A DNA stretch of 64,000 bases from positions 434,001-498,000 of the forward strand of contig JAIYCV010000042.1 of the NCBI GenBank assembly GCA_027487845.1, in the 5' to 3' direction. Below are positions 34,477 through 43,151 of the stretch, one piece after another; position 1 is the first letter of the stretch; the number at the start of each line of letters is the position of its first letter. The notes under the pieces were generated by a model that had not been told where the DNA came from, did not search any database, and saw nothing but the letters and a program-made list of their open reading frames with translations. The DNA comes from Flammeovirgaceae bacterium (GTDB lineage: Bacteria; Bacteroidota; Bacteroidia; Cytophagales; Cyclobacteriaceae). Made by a program: the position numbers and the translations under genes.

Positions 34477-35589
34477 ATGAAGGGAATTATCATTATTGGA
34501 GGTGGGCTTGCAGGCCTTATCGCGTCAATTCGGCTTGCTTCTGAGGGATTTATATCTACCGTTATCGAAAAAAAGAAATATCCGTTTCATCGTGTGTGCG
34601 GGGAATACATATCAAACGAAACGGTGCCGTTTTTAAAAACTTTTGGGCTGTTTCCCGAAAAATTTGATCCGCCCAACGTAAACCAGCTTCAGCTTACCTC
34701 AGTGAATGGAAAAGAGGCAATACTAGGCCTTGATTTGGGTGGTTTCGGTGTTAGCCGATTTTCGTTTGACCAATTCCTTTATGAAAAAGCGGTCGGCTTG
34801 GGCGTAAGCTTTCTTTTAGAGGAAGAAGCTATAAAAGTATCTTTTGAAGGTGATAACTTTTCGATTACGACAAATAAACGAACGCTTACTGCGGACCTAG
34901 TGATGGGCTGTTATGGAAAGCGGTCAAAATTAGATATTGTGCTCAACCGATCGTTTGTTAAGAAACGGTCGCCTTACATCGGAGTTAAGTATCACATTCG
35001 CACAGACCATCCCTCCAACAGAATTTCATTACACAATTTTAAAGACGGTTACTGTGGTGTAAGTAATATCGAGAATGGCAAAACGAATCTATGTTACCTG
35101 AGCCACCGTGAAAACATTAAGAAGTTTGGAAATCTGCCAGACCTTGAGCGCGCTGTTTTATATAAGAATCCTTATCTAAAATACTTATTCAACAATTCTG
35201 AATTTCTTTTTGACAGGCCAGAAACGATCAATGAAATTTCGTTCGAGACAAAGCTGCCAGTGGAAAATCATATTCTGATGTTGGGCGATGCGGCTGGCAT
35301 GATAACGCCCCTTTGCGGGAATGGGATGGCACTAGCAATCCATTCCGCGAAAATTGCAAGCGAGCTGGTAATTAAGCACCTTAAGCAAGTTAATTTTAAT
35401 AGGAATTTATTGGAAACAGAATACTCTACACAATGGAGAAGTTCGTTTAAAAACCGATTACGGGCAGGTAGACAGATACAAAGACTATTTGGCAGCGAAT
35501 GGGCATCTAATTTAGCCGTAAATTTGGCTAGGTACTCTAAACCAGTTGCTAGTTTTTTAGTCGCTCAAACGCACGGCAATCCTTTCTAG
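34477..35589 (+). CDS. FAD-dependent oxidoreductase of the geranylgeranyl reductase/monooxygenase type
   Basis: The 370-residue flavoprotein shows the dinucleotide motif IIIIGGGLAGLIASIRLASE (residues 4-23), the second motif YPFHRVCGEYISNETVPFLK, and the GD motif LMLGDAAGMITPLCGNGMAL. The HRVCGE segment is typical of this subfamily. Such enzymes hydroxylate aromatics or reduce isoprenoid double bonds. It stands at the left of a group with UbiA, type III PKS and a methyltransferase, so a tailoring role on a phenolic polyketide is plausible. It is convergent with the UbiA gene, four bases apart. Confidence 0.87.
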   Translation: MKGIIIIGGGLAGLIASIRLASEGFISTVIEKKKYPFHRVCGEYISNETVPFLKTFGLFPEKFDPPNVNQLQLTSVNGKEAILGLDLGGFGVSRFSFDQFLYEKAVGLGVSFLLEEEAIKVSFEGDNFSITTNKRTLTADLVMGCYGKRSKLDIVLNRSFVKKRSPYIGVKYHIRTDHPSNRISLHNFKDGYCGVSNIENGKTNLCYLSHRENIKKFGNLPDLERAVLYKNPYLKYLFNNSEFLFDRPETINEISFETKLPVENHILMLGDAAGMITPLCGNGMALAIHSAKIASELVIKHLKQVNFNRNLLETEYSTQWRSSFKNRLRAGRQIQRLFGSEWASNLAVNLARYSKPVASFLVAQTHGNPF

Positions 35590-35593
35590 TCTT

Positions 35594-36484
35594 TTATAGG
35601 TATTGACCTAAATGGCTAATCGAAAAAAAGAAATAAATAAAAAATGCGTTCAGACAAATTGCTGAGATGAAGTTGAGCCGCATTGTATTTGAGTAGTTCG
35701 CTTTTGTTTCATCTCTCCAAACCGTATAGAACCAGGTACTAAAAAATAATAGCACGGGGGCTAATGCAATTAAAAATGCCAGGGAATAATGATGAGAATA
35801 GAATGAATTAAAATATAGGATAAAGCCTATGGCGGCCATTCCGAATACAGCTTGCACAAAGAAAAAAGTTCCTCTTATTCCAAGCATAATGCTCAATGTT
35901 CTATCGCCATGCTTTGTGTCTTCCTCATGCTGATATATTTGTGTCATCGGGTAATTGCCCCAAAGCATAATACTTGTAAGTGTAGCTGGTATTAGCACTT
36001 CTTCCTTCAAGAGATTCTCAACCCCAAAATTGTTAATTGCAACATAGCACATCAGAAAAGTAAAAAAGCCCTGAAAAAGCCCCGTTACCAACCACCCGGC
36101 AATGGCATGCTTTTTTAAGCGGATAGATGGGTGGCTATACGCTTTTGAAACAAGCCCATAGATAAGTAACATGACAGAGAATAACGGACTGATCATTAGC
36201 CATCCAAGCACAACTGCAGTTAGATCGAATAATAATGAAACATAGTACAGCCCTTTTGTAACAGGTGGTGGGCTTTTTAATCCGCCAATACTTTTCTCGT
36301 CTTTATCGAAATAGCTGTTGTAGCCGTTGCTTGCTGGATATAGAAGTAAATGAATTATCAAAAACGACCAAAGAATAGTGTGTTCACCAAAGTTGGGAGA
36401 AATTGCCAAAGCGAAAAGATAAACGGGCATCAGAAAAAATGAAAAAGGAATTCTCAAGTGCAACCAGGTGGATCGTGAAAACAT
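35594..36484 (-). CDS. UbiA family prenyltransferase
   Basis: The 296-residue polytopic protein has about eight membrane segments. The first prenyl-diphosphate motif is NSYFDKDEKSIGG (N56, D60, D62). The second is YQHEEDTKHGDRT (residues about 188-200), with its acidic ligands for Mg. UbiA enzymes attach polyprenyl groups to aromatic rings or related acceptors. menA or ubiA quinone neighbours are absent; the divergent neighbour is a type III PKS (87 bases between starts), suggesting the PKS product as acceptor. This is inferred from context. Confidence 0.88.
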   Translation of the reverse strand: MFSRSTWLHLRIPFSFFLMPVYLFALAISPNFGEHTILWSFLIIHLLLYPASNGYNSYFDKDEKSIGGLKSPPPVTKGLYYVSLLFDLTAVVLGWLMISPLFSVMLLIYGLVSKAYSHPSIRLKKHAIAGWLVTGLFQGFFTFLMCYVAINNFGVENLLKEEVLIPATLTSIMLWGNYPMTQIYQHEEDTKHGDRTLSIMLGIRGTFFFVQAVFGMAAIGFILYFNSFYSHHYSLAFLIALAPVLLFFSTWFYTVWRDETKANYSNTMRLNFISAICLNAFFIYFFFSISHLGQYL

Positions 36485-36571
36485 AAGAATCAGTTGGATT
36501 TTTTCTGGTCAAGTTAATGAAATGCCAGACTAAATGAGCTAATAGGACTAATTTTTCGTTATACTTGGACA

Positions 36572-37675
36572 ATGAGTTATATTTTATCTATCGGCACGGC
36601 CAATCCACAAACAAAAGTAAGTCAGACGGCAATTTCCGAGTTTATGGTGAACGCTATGGGGCTCACGGACTATGATGCAAGAAAACTTCGAACGATTTTT
36701 AAAGCATCTACCATTCAGTCGCGCTATTCGGTAATTGAGGACTACAATCAACGCGAAGACTTCACCTTCTATCCTAATACCAGCGATTTTAATCCCTTTC
36801 CGTCTACCAAGGCAAGAATGAGCCTGTTCAAAGAATGTGCTTTGCCTTTGGCCTTGAAAGCCATTGAAAATTGCTTGCAAAGAGCAACGGAAGTCGATTC
36901 AATGGAAATTACTCATTTGATAACCGTAAGCTGCACTGGAATGTATGCCCCCGGCTTGGACATTGATATTGTGAAAGCGCTACATCTTTCTAATTCAATA
37001 GAGCGAACATCAATAAATTTCATGGGCTGCTACGCTGCTTTCAATGGAATGAAGCTGGCAAACGCTATCTGCGAAAGCAATAAAAAAGCCACTGTGTTGG
37101 TGGTCTGTTTAGAGCTGTGCAGCATTCATTTTCAACGCGAAGTAACGGACGATAATTTGTTGGCCAACGCTCTGTTTGGCGATGGTGCCGCGGCTCTTCT
37201 AATTCAGTCGAAAAAACACACTGGCATAAATCTAAAAATGGAAAGTTTCTTTTGTGAAATAGCGAGAGACGGTGAAAAGGAAATGGCTTGGGCAATTGGC
37301 GATCAAGGCTTCGAAATGAAGCTTTCTTCTTACGTTCCCAACATCATTCAGTCGGGTATAAAAACGCTAACCACTTCATTGCTTGGCAAAATTAATGGCA
37401 CCCTAAATGACATTTCATTTTTTGCTATTCATCCGGGAGGCAAGCGAATTTTGGAAGTGATTGAAACAGAACTCGGGCTTACCAAAGAACAAAACAAATT
37501 TGCTTATTCTGTTTTACAAAATTTTGGAAATATGTCTTCGCCAACTGTTCTTTTTGTGCTGAACGAGATTTGTAGGTCACTCGAACAGAACGATGATAAC
37601 AAACGAATTATGAGTTTTGCATTTGGCCCTGGCCTAACGATGGAAAGTATGATTTTAAGAATAGAATATCAATAA
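36572..37675 (+). CDS. Type III polyketide synthase
   Basis: The 367-residue chalcone/stilbene synthase-like enzyme has the complete Cys-His-Asn triad: C121 in TVSCTGMYAPGLD, H287 in FFAIHPGGKRILE and N320 in QNFGNMSSPTVLF. It condenses malonyl-CoA units on an acyl-CoA starter to give pyrones, resorcinols or phloroglucinols. The starter cannot be read from the sequence; long fatty acyl starters are usual in bacterial relatives. Its stop overlaps the ATG of the methyltransferase gene by one base, so they are coupled. Confidence 0.95.
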   Translation: MSYILSIGTANPQTKVSQTAISEFMVNAMGLTDYDARKLRTIFKASTIQSRYSVIEDYNQREDFTFYPNTSDFNPFPSTKARMSLFKECALPLALKAIENCLQRATEVDSMEITHLITVSCTGMYAPGLDIDIVKALHLSNSIERTSINFMGCYAAFNGMKLANAICESNKKATVLVVCLELCSIHFQREVTDDNLLANALFGDGAAALLIQSKKHTGINLKMESFFCEIARDGEKEMAWAIGDQGFEMKLSSYVPNIIQSGIKTLTTSLLGKINGTLNDISFFAIHPGGKRILEVIETELGLTKEQNKFAYSVLQNFGNMSSPTVLFVLNEICRSLEQNDDNKRIMSFAFGPGLTMESMILRIEYQ

Positions 37676-38379
37676 TGCTTTCATTTCAAAAACGTTCAAG
37701 TCAAGTTGAAATAATGGATGATCTTCTTTGCGATGGAGAGGTTGTTCATCAAACATTGCGTGAACTGGAAATAATCAATCGGTTGCTTGGTGGCAATTAC
37801 GTTACCGTTAGTGGGGTCAAAAAGTTACTTGCAAATAAATCGCAAAAAGAAATTTCGATAGCCGATTTGGGCTGTGGCGGTGGCGATATTCTTAAACTTA
37901 TTTCGACCTGGGGAAAACGCAACCATTTTGAATTTCAATTGATTGGAATTGATGCTAACCCGCACATTATCGAGTTTGCAAAAGCCAATTCCAAAGAATA
38001 TCCATCCATCGAATACAAATCCATCAACGTTTTTTCAGATTCGTTTAAAGCGTTGTCGTTTGATATTGTGGTAGCCACCTTATTTACACATCATTTTTCT
38101 GATGCAGAACTGGTGCAGCTAATTAAAACATTAAAATCACAAACAAGCATTGGTATTGTGATCAATGATATTCATCGTCATTGGTTTGCTTTTCATTCCA
38201 TTAGACTTCTTACAAAGTTCTTTTCAAAATCAACCATGGTGAAATACGATGCGCCCTTGTCAGTTTTGCGGGCTTTCAAAAAGAGAGAGCTTATTTCAGT
38301 GCTTGCTCAAGCAGGTGTTGAGAAATATTCATTAAAATGGAAATGGGCTTTTAGATGGCAGTTAGTTATTGAGTGTTGA
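37675..38379 (+). CDS. Class I SAM-dependent methyltransferase
   Basis: The 234-residue protein has motif I IADLGCGGGDILKLIS (about residues 62-77), the acidic end of strand 2 in LIGIDANPHIIEFAK and motif IV-like FDIVVATLFTHHFSD. Translation is coupled to the type III PKS (TAATG). Methyltransferases in such pairs usually O- or C-methylate the polyketide ring, as described for SrsB in Streptomyces. The exact target here is unknown. Confidence 0.9.
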   Translation: MLSFQKRSSQVEIMDDLLCDGEVVHQTLRELEIINRLLGGNYVTVSGVKKLLANKSQKEISIADLGCGGGDILKLISTWGKRNHFEFQLIGIDANPHIIEFAKANSKEYPSIEYKSINVFSDSFKALSFDIVVATLFTHHFSDAELVQLIKTLKSQTSIGIVINDIHRHWFAFHSIRLLTKFFSKSTMVKYDAPLSVLRAFKKRELISVLAQAGVEKYSLKWKWAFRWQLVIEC

Positions 38380-38435
38380 TGGCATCGGGCATACTTGGCA
38401 CAATTTTTATTATTTTTAGGATCTAAAAACATGGT

Positions 38436-38981
38436 ATGAGAAAATCAATCAGTCTTTTCGCGTTAGTTTTTACTTTGAGCTCGTGCGGTAGTAGCATTTT
38501 TGGCACCAAGGTTAAAGAACCGTTTAGTGGAGCTAGTTACCAATCTAACAATCGCTTCTTTAGGGCTTCTGGTAAAGGCGAGAGTTCATCCGACAACGTT
38601 GCGTTGGGCAAAGCCGATCTGGAAGCAAAATCTCAATTAGCCGGCCAGGTAAACACTACCATGAAACAAGTTGCAGACCAGTACCTTGGCCAAACTGAAA
38701 ATGAAAAAGCGGCCGATGTTGCGGATAAATTTCAAAGTTTGGTTAGGCAAGTGATGAACACTTCTATTGCAGAGGTGCGTAAAATTGGTCAGGAAAAATA
38801 TTTCGATAAGAAAGCCAACAAATACACTGTTTTCATTGCCTATGAAATAAAGAAAAACGCAATGTTCCGTTTTATGAAAAAGCAAGCGGCTGTCGATAAA
38901 ACCATAAACGAAAAACAACTTGCCCTCATTCAAAAAATATTGGATGAAGAGGAAAAAAAAGCGGATGCCGATGATAAATAG
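38436..38981 (+). CDS. LPP20-like lipoprotein
   Basis: The 181-residue lipoprotein has the signal RKSISLFALVFTLSSCGSS (Cys about residue 17). The mature part contains FRASGKGESSSDNVALGKAD then LEAKSQLAGQVNTTMKQVAD, and KYTVFIAYEIKKNAMFRFMK, a pattern of LPP20-type domains. The C-terminus is charged and helical. The role is unknown. It is downstream of the methyltransferase by 56 bases and may or may not be part of that unit. Confidence 0.75.
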   Translation: MRKSISLFALVFTLSSCGSSIFGTKVKEPFSGASYQSNNRFFRASGKGESSSDNVALGKADLEAKSQLAGQVNTTMKQVADQYLGQTENEKAADVADKFQSLVRQVMNTSIAEVRKIGQEKYFDKKANKYTVFIAYEIKKNAMFRFMKKQAAVDKTINEKQLALIQKILDEEEKKADADDK

Positions 38982-39038
38982 CTGGTGAAACTTATAGCCC
39001 CTGCAGCCTCTAATCAACAAATCTTAAAATTTTCAAAA

Positions 39039-40109
39039 TCAATTACCGCTATTTGCCATCTTTTCGGCCGTTTCAGCAATTTTTAATTGATTTATAAACT
39101 CCTCCACCTCGCCATTCATAACCGCTGGAAGGTTATGTTGCGTATAGCCTATGCGATGATCGGTAACACGACTTTGGGGATAATTATACGTTCTTATTTT
39201 TTCGGAACGATCGCCACTGCGTACTTGACTTTTGCGTGATGCGCCAACAGCGGCATTTTTTTTCTCCACTTCAAGTTCATAAAGTTTGGCGCGCAACATC
39301 ACCATTGCCCGGGCGCGGTTACCATGCTGTGATCGCTCTACCTGGCAGGTAATTACGATGCCCGAAGGCTTATGTGTCATCTGTACTTTTGTCTCGACTT
39401 TGTTTACGTTCTGTCCACCAGCACCTCCTGAGCGTGAGGTGATCACTTCTATATCGGCTGGATTAATTTCAACATCTACGTCTTCGGCTTCGGGCAACAC
39501 AATTACGGAGGCTGCAGATGTATGTACTCGCCCTTGTGTTTCCGTATCTGGCACCCGTTGCACCCTATGCACGCCCGATTCGTATTTGAAAATTCCATAT
39601 GCGCCATCTCCCTCTACACTGCTAATCACCTCTTTATATCCACCGGCAGTGCCTTCTGTTACATCCAAAACAGACATTTTCAAACCCACCCGATCGCAAT
39701 AACGTTGGTACATGCGCCACAAATCTCCGGCAAAAATCGCGGCCTCATCTCCACCTGTGCCAGCCCTTATCTCTAGGATACAATTTTTAAAATCAGTAGG
39801 GTCTTTGGGCATTAAAAGCTCTTTAATATCAGCTTCCAATGCGTCTCTCTTTGGCGTTAGCTCCTCTAACTCCATTTTTGCCATTTCGCGAAGTTCTGCT
39901 TCTTTTTCCGTTTCTAATACTTCCTTGGCTTGCTGTAAGTTGTTCAACACCAGGGAATATTCATCGAATTTCTTTACCACCTTTTCTAAATCGCGGTATT
40001 CTTTGCTTAGCTCCATGAATTTCTTCATATCACTCATTACCGATTGCTGACCCAGCAATTGCCCAACTTCTTCAAATCGTAGCTTAATCTCAACTAATTT
40101 ATCAATCAT
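39039..40109 (-). CDS. prfA: Peptide chain release factor 1
   Basis: RF1 terminates translation at UAA and UAG. The 356-residue length is standard. The catalytic motif is [16 protein letters not shown] (GGQ near residue 226). The stop-codon recognition region lies in the preceding domain ([20 protein letters not shown] includes the conserved PxT context). I start at the ATG at 40107-40109. The TTG at 40128-40130 overlaps the -7 promoter element. Confidence 0.96.
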   Translation of the reverse strand: MIDKLVEIKLRFEEVGQLLGQQSVMSDMKKFMELSKEYRDLEKVVKKFDEYSLVLNNLQQAKEVLETEKEAELREMAKMELEELTPKRDALEADIKELLMPKDPTDFKNCILEIRAGTGGDEAAIFAGDLWRMYQRYCDRVGLKMSVLDVTEGTAGGYKEVISSVEGDGAYGIFKYESGVHRVQRVPDTETQGRVHTSAASVIVLPEAEDVDVEINPADIEVITSRSGGAGGQNVNKVETKVQMTHKPSGIVITCQVERSQHGNRARAMVMLRAKLYELEVEKKNAAVGASRKSQVRSGDRSEKIRTYNYPQSRVTDHRIGYTQHNLPAVMNGEVEEFINQLKIAETAEKMANSGN

Positions 40110-40127
40110 AGTCCTTACAAAAGGCCA

Positions 40128-40135
40128 CAAAGTTA
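40128..40135 (-). promoter_or_regulatory. -7 element for prfA
   Basis: The minus strand reads TAACTTTG, a perfect TAnnTTTG, 18 bases before the prfA ATG. A TCTG lies 19 bases further upstream as a possible -33 element. This supports the 40109 start. Confidence 0.5.
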
Positions 40136-40164
40136 CTAAAACTTAAATGCATGACAGATGTCGA

Positions 40165-40196
40165 ATTGCTATGTTAACCTTATGTTCCTAATTTTG
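40165..40196 (+). promoter_or_regulatory. Promoter of fumC
   Basis: The -7 element TAATTTTG at 40189-40196 is a perfect TAnnTTTG. A -33-like ATTG at 40165-40168 is spaced 20 bases upstream. The fumC ATG is at 40223, giving a leader of about 20 bases. It is divergent from the prfA promoter. Confidence 0.55.
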
Positions 40197-40222
40197 GCTA
40201 CCATATTAAACTAAGCTATTGT

Positions 40223-41608
40223 ATGAGTTATCGAATTGAGAAAGACACCATGGGAGAGGTGCAAGTTCCCGCAGACAAGTATTGGGGGGCACAAACGGAG
40301 CGTTCAAGAAATAATTTTAAAATCGGGCCCGAGGCCAGCATGCCGAAGGAAATTATTTATGCGTTCGGCTATTTAAAAAAGGCGGCCGCACAGGCCAATT
40401 GTGAACTAGGTGTGCTTTCTGCTGAAAAGCGTGATTTGATAAGTGCGGTATGCGATGAGGTAATTGCTGGGAAATTAGATGACCAGTTTCCGTTGGTCAT
40501 CTGGCAAACTGGCTCTGGCACGCAAAGCAATATGAATGCAAACGAGGTGATTGCGTATCGCGCACACGTTTTATCTGGCGGGAAATTGACTGACGAAAAG
40601 AAAGTTCTTCACCCAAATGATGATGTGAACAAGTCGCAATCATCAAATGATACGTTTCCCACAGCCATGCACATTGCGGCTTATAAGCAGGTAGTAGAAA
40701 TTACCCTTCCGGGAATTACAAAGCTGCGCGATACGCTTTCCGCGAAAGCGGAGTCATTTAAGTCAATCGTAAAAACGGGCAGAACCCATTTTATGGATGC
40801 CACTCCGCTTACATTGGGTCAGGAGTTCTCAGGATATGTCCAGCAGCTTTCCAACAGCATTCGCGCGATTAACAATGCCTTAGAAATGATTAAAGAATTG
40901 GCACTCGGTGGCACCGCGGTGGGTACCGGTTTAAATACTCCAAAGGGCTACGATGTGCTTGTAGCTAAAAAGATTGCTGAGTTAACTGGCTATCCTTTTG
41001 TTACTGCCCCAAATAAATTTGAAGCCCTGGCCGCGCATGACGCAATGGTAGAACTTTCGGGAGCCTTGAAACGCAGCGCTGTTTCTCTAATGAAAATCGG
41101 AAACGATATCAGGATGCTAAGTTCAGGCCCCAGAAGCGGCATTGGAGAAATTGTTATTCCAGACAATGAACCTGGATCATCCATTATGCCTGGCAAAGTT
41201 AATCCAACCCAACCAGAAGCGCTGACAATGGTTTGTGCCCAGGTTATTGGAAACGATGTGGCAGTCTCTTTTGGTGGCGCAACTGGTCACTTTGAATTAA
41301 ATGTTTTCAAGCCTGTAATTGCTTCTAATGTACTTCAATCTGCCCGTTTGATTGGCGATGCGTGTGTTTCATTTACTGAAAAATGTGCCGTGGGTATTGA
41401 GCCTAACCTTCCAGTAATTAAACAACACATGGAAAACTCATTAATGCTAGTAACTTCGTTAAATACCCATATTGGTTATGAAAACGCAGCAAAAATCGCC
41501 AAGAAGGCGCACAAAGAAAATAAAACATTGCGCGAAGCGGCTGTTGAACTTGGCTTAGTTACCTCGCAACAATTTGATGAATGGGTAAGGCCAGAAAAGA
41601 TGGTTTAG
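40223..41608 (+). CDS. fumC: Class II fumarate hydratase
   Basis: FumC interconverts fumarate and L-malate in the TCA cycle without an iron-sulfur cluster. The 461-residue protein shows [56 protein letters not shown] and the superfamily signature [15 protein letters not shown] with the catalytic Ser. It is monocistronic with a well-formed promoter. Confidence 0.96.
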   Translation: MSYRIEKDTMGEVQVPADKYWGAQTERSRNNFKIGPEASMPKEIIYAFGYLKKAAAQANCELGVLSAEKRDLISAVCDEVIAGKLDDQFPLVIWQTGSGTQSNMNANEVIAYRAHVLSGGKLTDEKKVLHPNDDVNKSQSSNDTFPTAMHIAAYKQVVEITLPGITKLRDTLSAKAESFKSIVKTGRTHFMDATPLTLGQEFSGYVQQLSNSIRAINNALEMIKELALGGTAVGTGLNTPKGYDVLVAKKIAELTGYPFVTAPNKFEALAAHDAMVELSGALKRSAVSLMKIGNDIRMLSSGPRSGIGEIVIPDNEPGSSIMPGKVNPTQPEALTMVCAQVIGNDVAVSFGGATGHFELNVFKPVIASNVLQSARLIGDACVSFTEKCAVGIEPNLPVIKQHMENSLMLVTSLNTHIGYENAAKIAKKAHKENKTLREAAVELGLVTSQQFDEWVRPEKMV

Positions 41609-41675
41609 CTCAAATTTGCTTCTCTAACACATTGAATCAAAGAATTTTATTACTTTTAACGTTGAATTAACCAAC

Positions 41676-42314
41676 ATGCAAATGCGAAACAACGTCATCC
41701 TTCTCTGCCTCGTTCTTGTTTTCTCTCAACTAAACACATATGGGCAGTTGTCCAAAAAGGAAAAGAAAGAGTGGAAGAAAAAAGCAAAAGAGTTTTCCAA
41801 AAATCCGGATAATCTAAAAGCGTTAATCGATCAAAAGCAAACCGCAGAAAACACGGTAACCACGCTAAAGGGCGATGTGGCTAAGTTTCAAACATCACTG
41901 TCGGAGAAAGACTCTAAAATTGCTGAATTGGAAAGCCAGTTGACCAAGGTAAGATCGGAATTGACAACTACCAAGGCCGAGTTGGCTCAGCTAAAAGAAG
42001 TTCCACCCGCGCCAAGCCCGATGGACTTTTCTAAAGGTCTAGTTTTTAAAGTGCAGGTAGGCGCATTCAAGAACAAGAATCTCGCAAAATATTTTGACAA
42101 CAATCCAAACTTTGGTGGCGAAGCAAAAGAAGGTGAGCCTCAAAAAGTAACAATCGGGATTTTTAGAGATTATTGGGAAGCCGATACTTTTAAGAAATAT
42201 TTGCGCGAAATGGGAGTAAGTGATGCTTGGATAGTGCCTTATAAAGACGCTCAAAGGGTGGATATTAAAGACGTTCTGGAAGGGGTAGTAACAGATAAAC
42301 CAAAAACAAAGTAG
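41676..42314 (+). CDS. Exported coiled-coil protein with SPOR-like C-terminus
   Basis: The 212-residue protein has a signal peptide (NNVILLCLVLVFSQLNTYG) and a basic stretch (KKEKKEWKKKAKEF). A long coiled coil spans about residues 55-110. A C-terminal domain over about 123-190 resembles SPOR: GLVFKVQVGAFKNKNLAKYF and IFRDYWEADTFKKYLREMG. From memory, Cytophagales homologues are labelled ezrin/radixin/moesin-like, a name based on the coiled coil. SPOR domains bind denuded peptidoglycan, so an envelope role is plausible. Met1 and Met3 are both possible starts. A terminator follows. Confidence 0.75.
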   Translation: MQMRNNVILLCLVLVFSQLNTYGQLSKKEKKEWKKKAKEFSKNPDNLKALIDQKQTAENTVTTLKGDVAKFQTSLSEKDSKIAELESQLTKVRSELTTTKAELAQLKEVPPAPSPMDFSKGLVFKVQVGAFKNKNLAKYFDNNPNFGGEAKEGEPQKVTIGIFRDYWEADTFKKYLREMGVSDAWIVPYKDAQRVDIKDVLEGVVTDKPKTK

Positions 42315-42333
42315 CAGTTAATTTTTATTCATT

Positions 42334-42362
42334 AAAAAGCAGCACCACAGGCTGCTTTTTTT
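42334..42362 (+). terminator. Rho-independent terminator after the coiled-coil protein gene
   Basis: A 10-bp perfect stem AAAAAGCAGC / GCTGCTTTTT with a 7-base loop is followed by more T. It lies 20 bases after the stop of the upstream gene and 11 bases before the ATG of the glycine-rich protein, so it separates the two. Confidence 0.88.
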
Positions 42363-42373
42363 GTTCCATACCT

Positions 42374-43147
42374 ATGCCGAAGTTGCTCATTCTATCGTGC
42401 TTTTTTCTTTCTACTAGTTGCTTTTCACAAATACGTTTGAGTGCCCTTGTTCTAAAGCCTAAAGAATCATTTAGGATCATTAATTCGGACATTTTAGTGT
42501 TAGATACGTTGGTCATGGCCGATTCCTCGAACATAATTTTAGACGAGTTTTCCAAGGAAAATTTTATTCATGTAAAGTGGGCAAAAATTGGATATAGATG
42601 CACAATTGACGGGTCGGGCAAAAATGGCCTAAAAGGTATGCCCGGGAGACACGGCTTAAATGGAAATTCACTTTGCGCTAATGGTAGAGACGGAAAAAAT
42701 GGCGAAAATGGATCTGCTGGAGAGGATGGAAAAAATCTGTCTTTATACTTAAATGAGATTCTGATCAATGGAAGTTTAATAGTTTACCTCCAAGGCGGGG
42801 ATGGAGGAAATGGAGGAGATGGGGGAGACGGAGGAAACGGGTCTCCAAAAAGCAAAAATTGTACGGGCGGTAGTGGAGGGAATGCCGGCAATGCCGGCAA
42901 TGGGGGCGATGGGGGTAAAGGTGGAACACTGAGTGTATTTGGAGAGCGAGAACTGGATCTTTTCGCATTTAGTAAGAATTTAGTTTGCGTCAACCTGGGT
43001 GGGAAAATGGGGCTTGGCGGCAAAAGAGGTTTTGCGGGCAAAACTGGCTACGACCCAACTAAAGACGATATCTTAAAACACAACGGAAATAGTGGGGAAA
43101 ATGGTGTCCGTGGCATCCAAGGATCTTTAATTATCGAGATCAAATGA
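42374..43147 (+). CDS. Secreted glycine-rich repeat protein (collagen/PGRS-like)
   Basis: The 257-residue protein starts with a signal peptide (PKLLILSCFFLSTSCFSQ; a lipoprotein reading at Cys16 is less likely). Beta-type sequence to about residue 75 precedes Gly-rich blocks: a GxxGxxG block at about 76-120 (KNGLKGMPGRHGLNGN), a (GG[DN]) run at about 138-185 (GGDGGNGGDGGDGGNG), and a third block near 210-250. Such repeats form polyproline-like or stacked left-handed helices. There are five or six Cys. The function is unknown; a surface role is a guess. Its start is 11 bases after a terminator and it ends 4 bases before recJ. Confidence 0.75.
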   Translation: MPKLLILSCFFLSTSCFSQIRLSALVLKPKESFRIINSDILVLDTLVMADSSNIILDEFSKENFIHVKWAKIGYRCTIDGSGKNGLKGMPGRHGLNGNSLCANGRDGKNGENGSAGEDGKNLSLYLNEILINGSLIVYLQGGDGGNGGDGGDGGNGSPKSKNCTGGSGGNAGNAGNGGDGGKGGTLSVFGERELDLFAFSKNLVCVNLGGKMGLGGKRGFAGKTGYDPTKDDILKHNGNSGENGVRGIQGSLIIEIK

Positions 43148-43151
43148 TACT

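Noticed and set aside
34477-38379. Flexirubin or aryl-polyene cluster
   Set aside because: Those use type II-like ketosynthases, acyl carrier proteins and HAL-like lyases, none of which is present. The synthase here is type III.
42568-43041. Pro/Leu/His-rich minus-strand ORFs opposite the glycine-rich protein
   Set aside because: These are complements of Gly codons in the repeat gene, so proline-rich frames are expected. The plus-strand ORF has the signal peptide.
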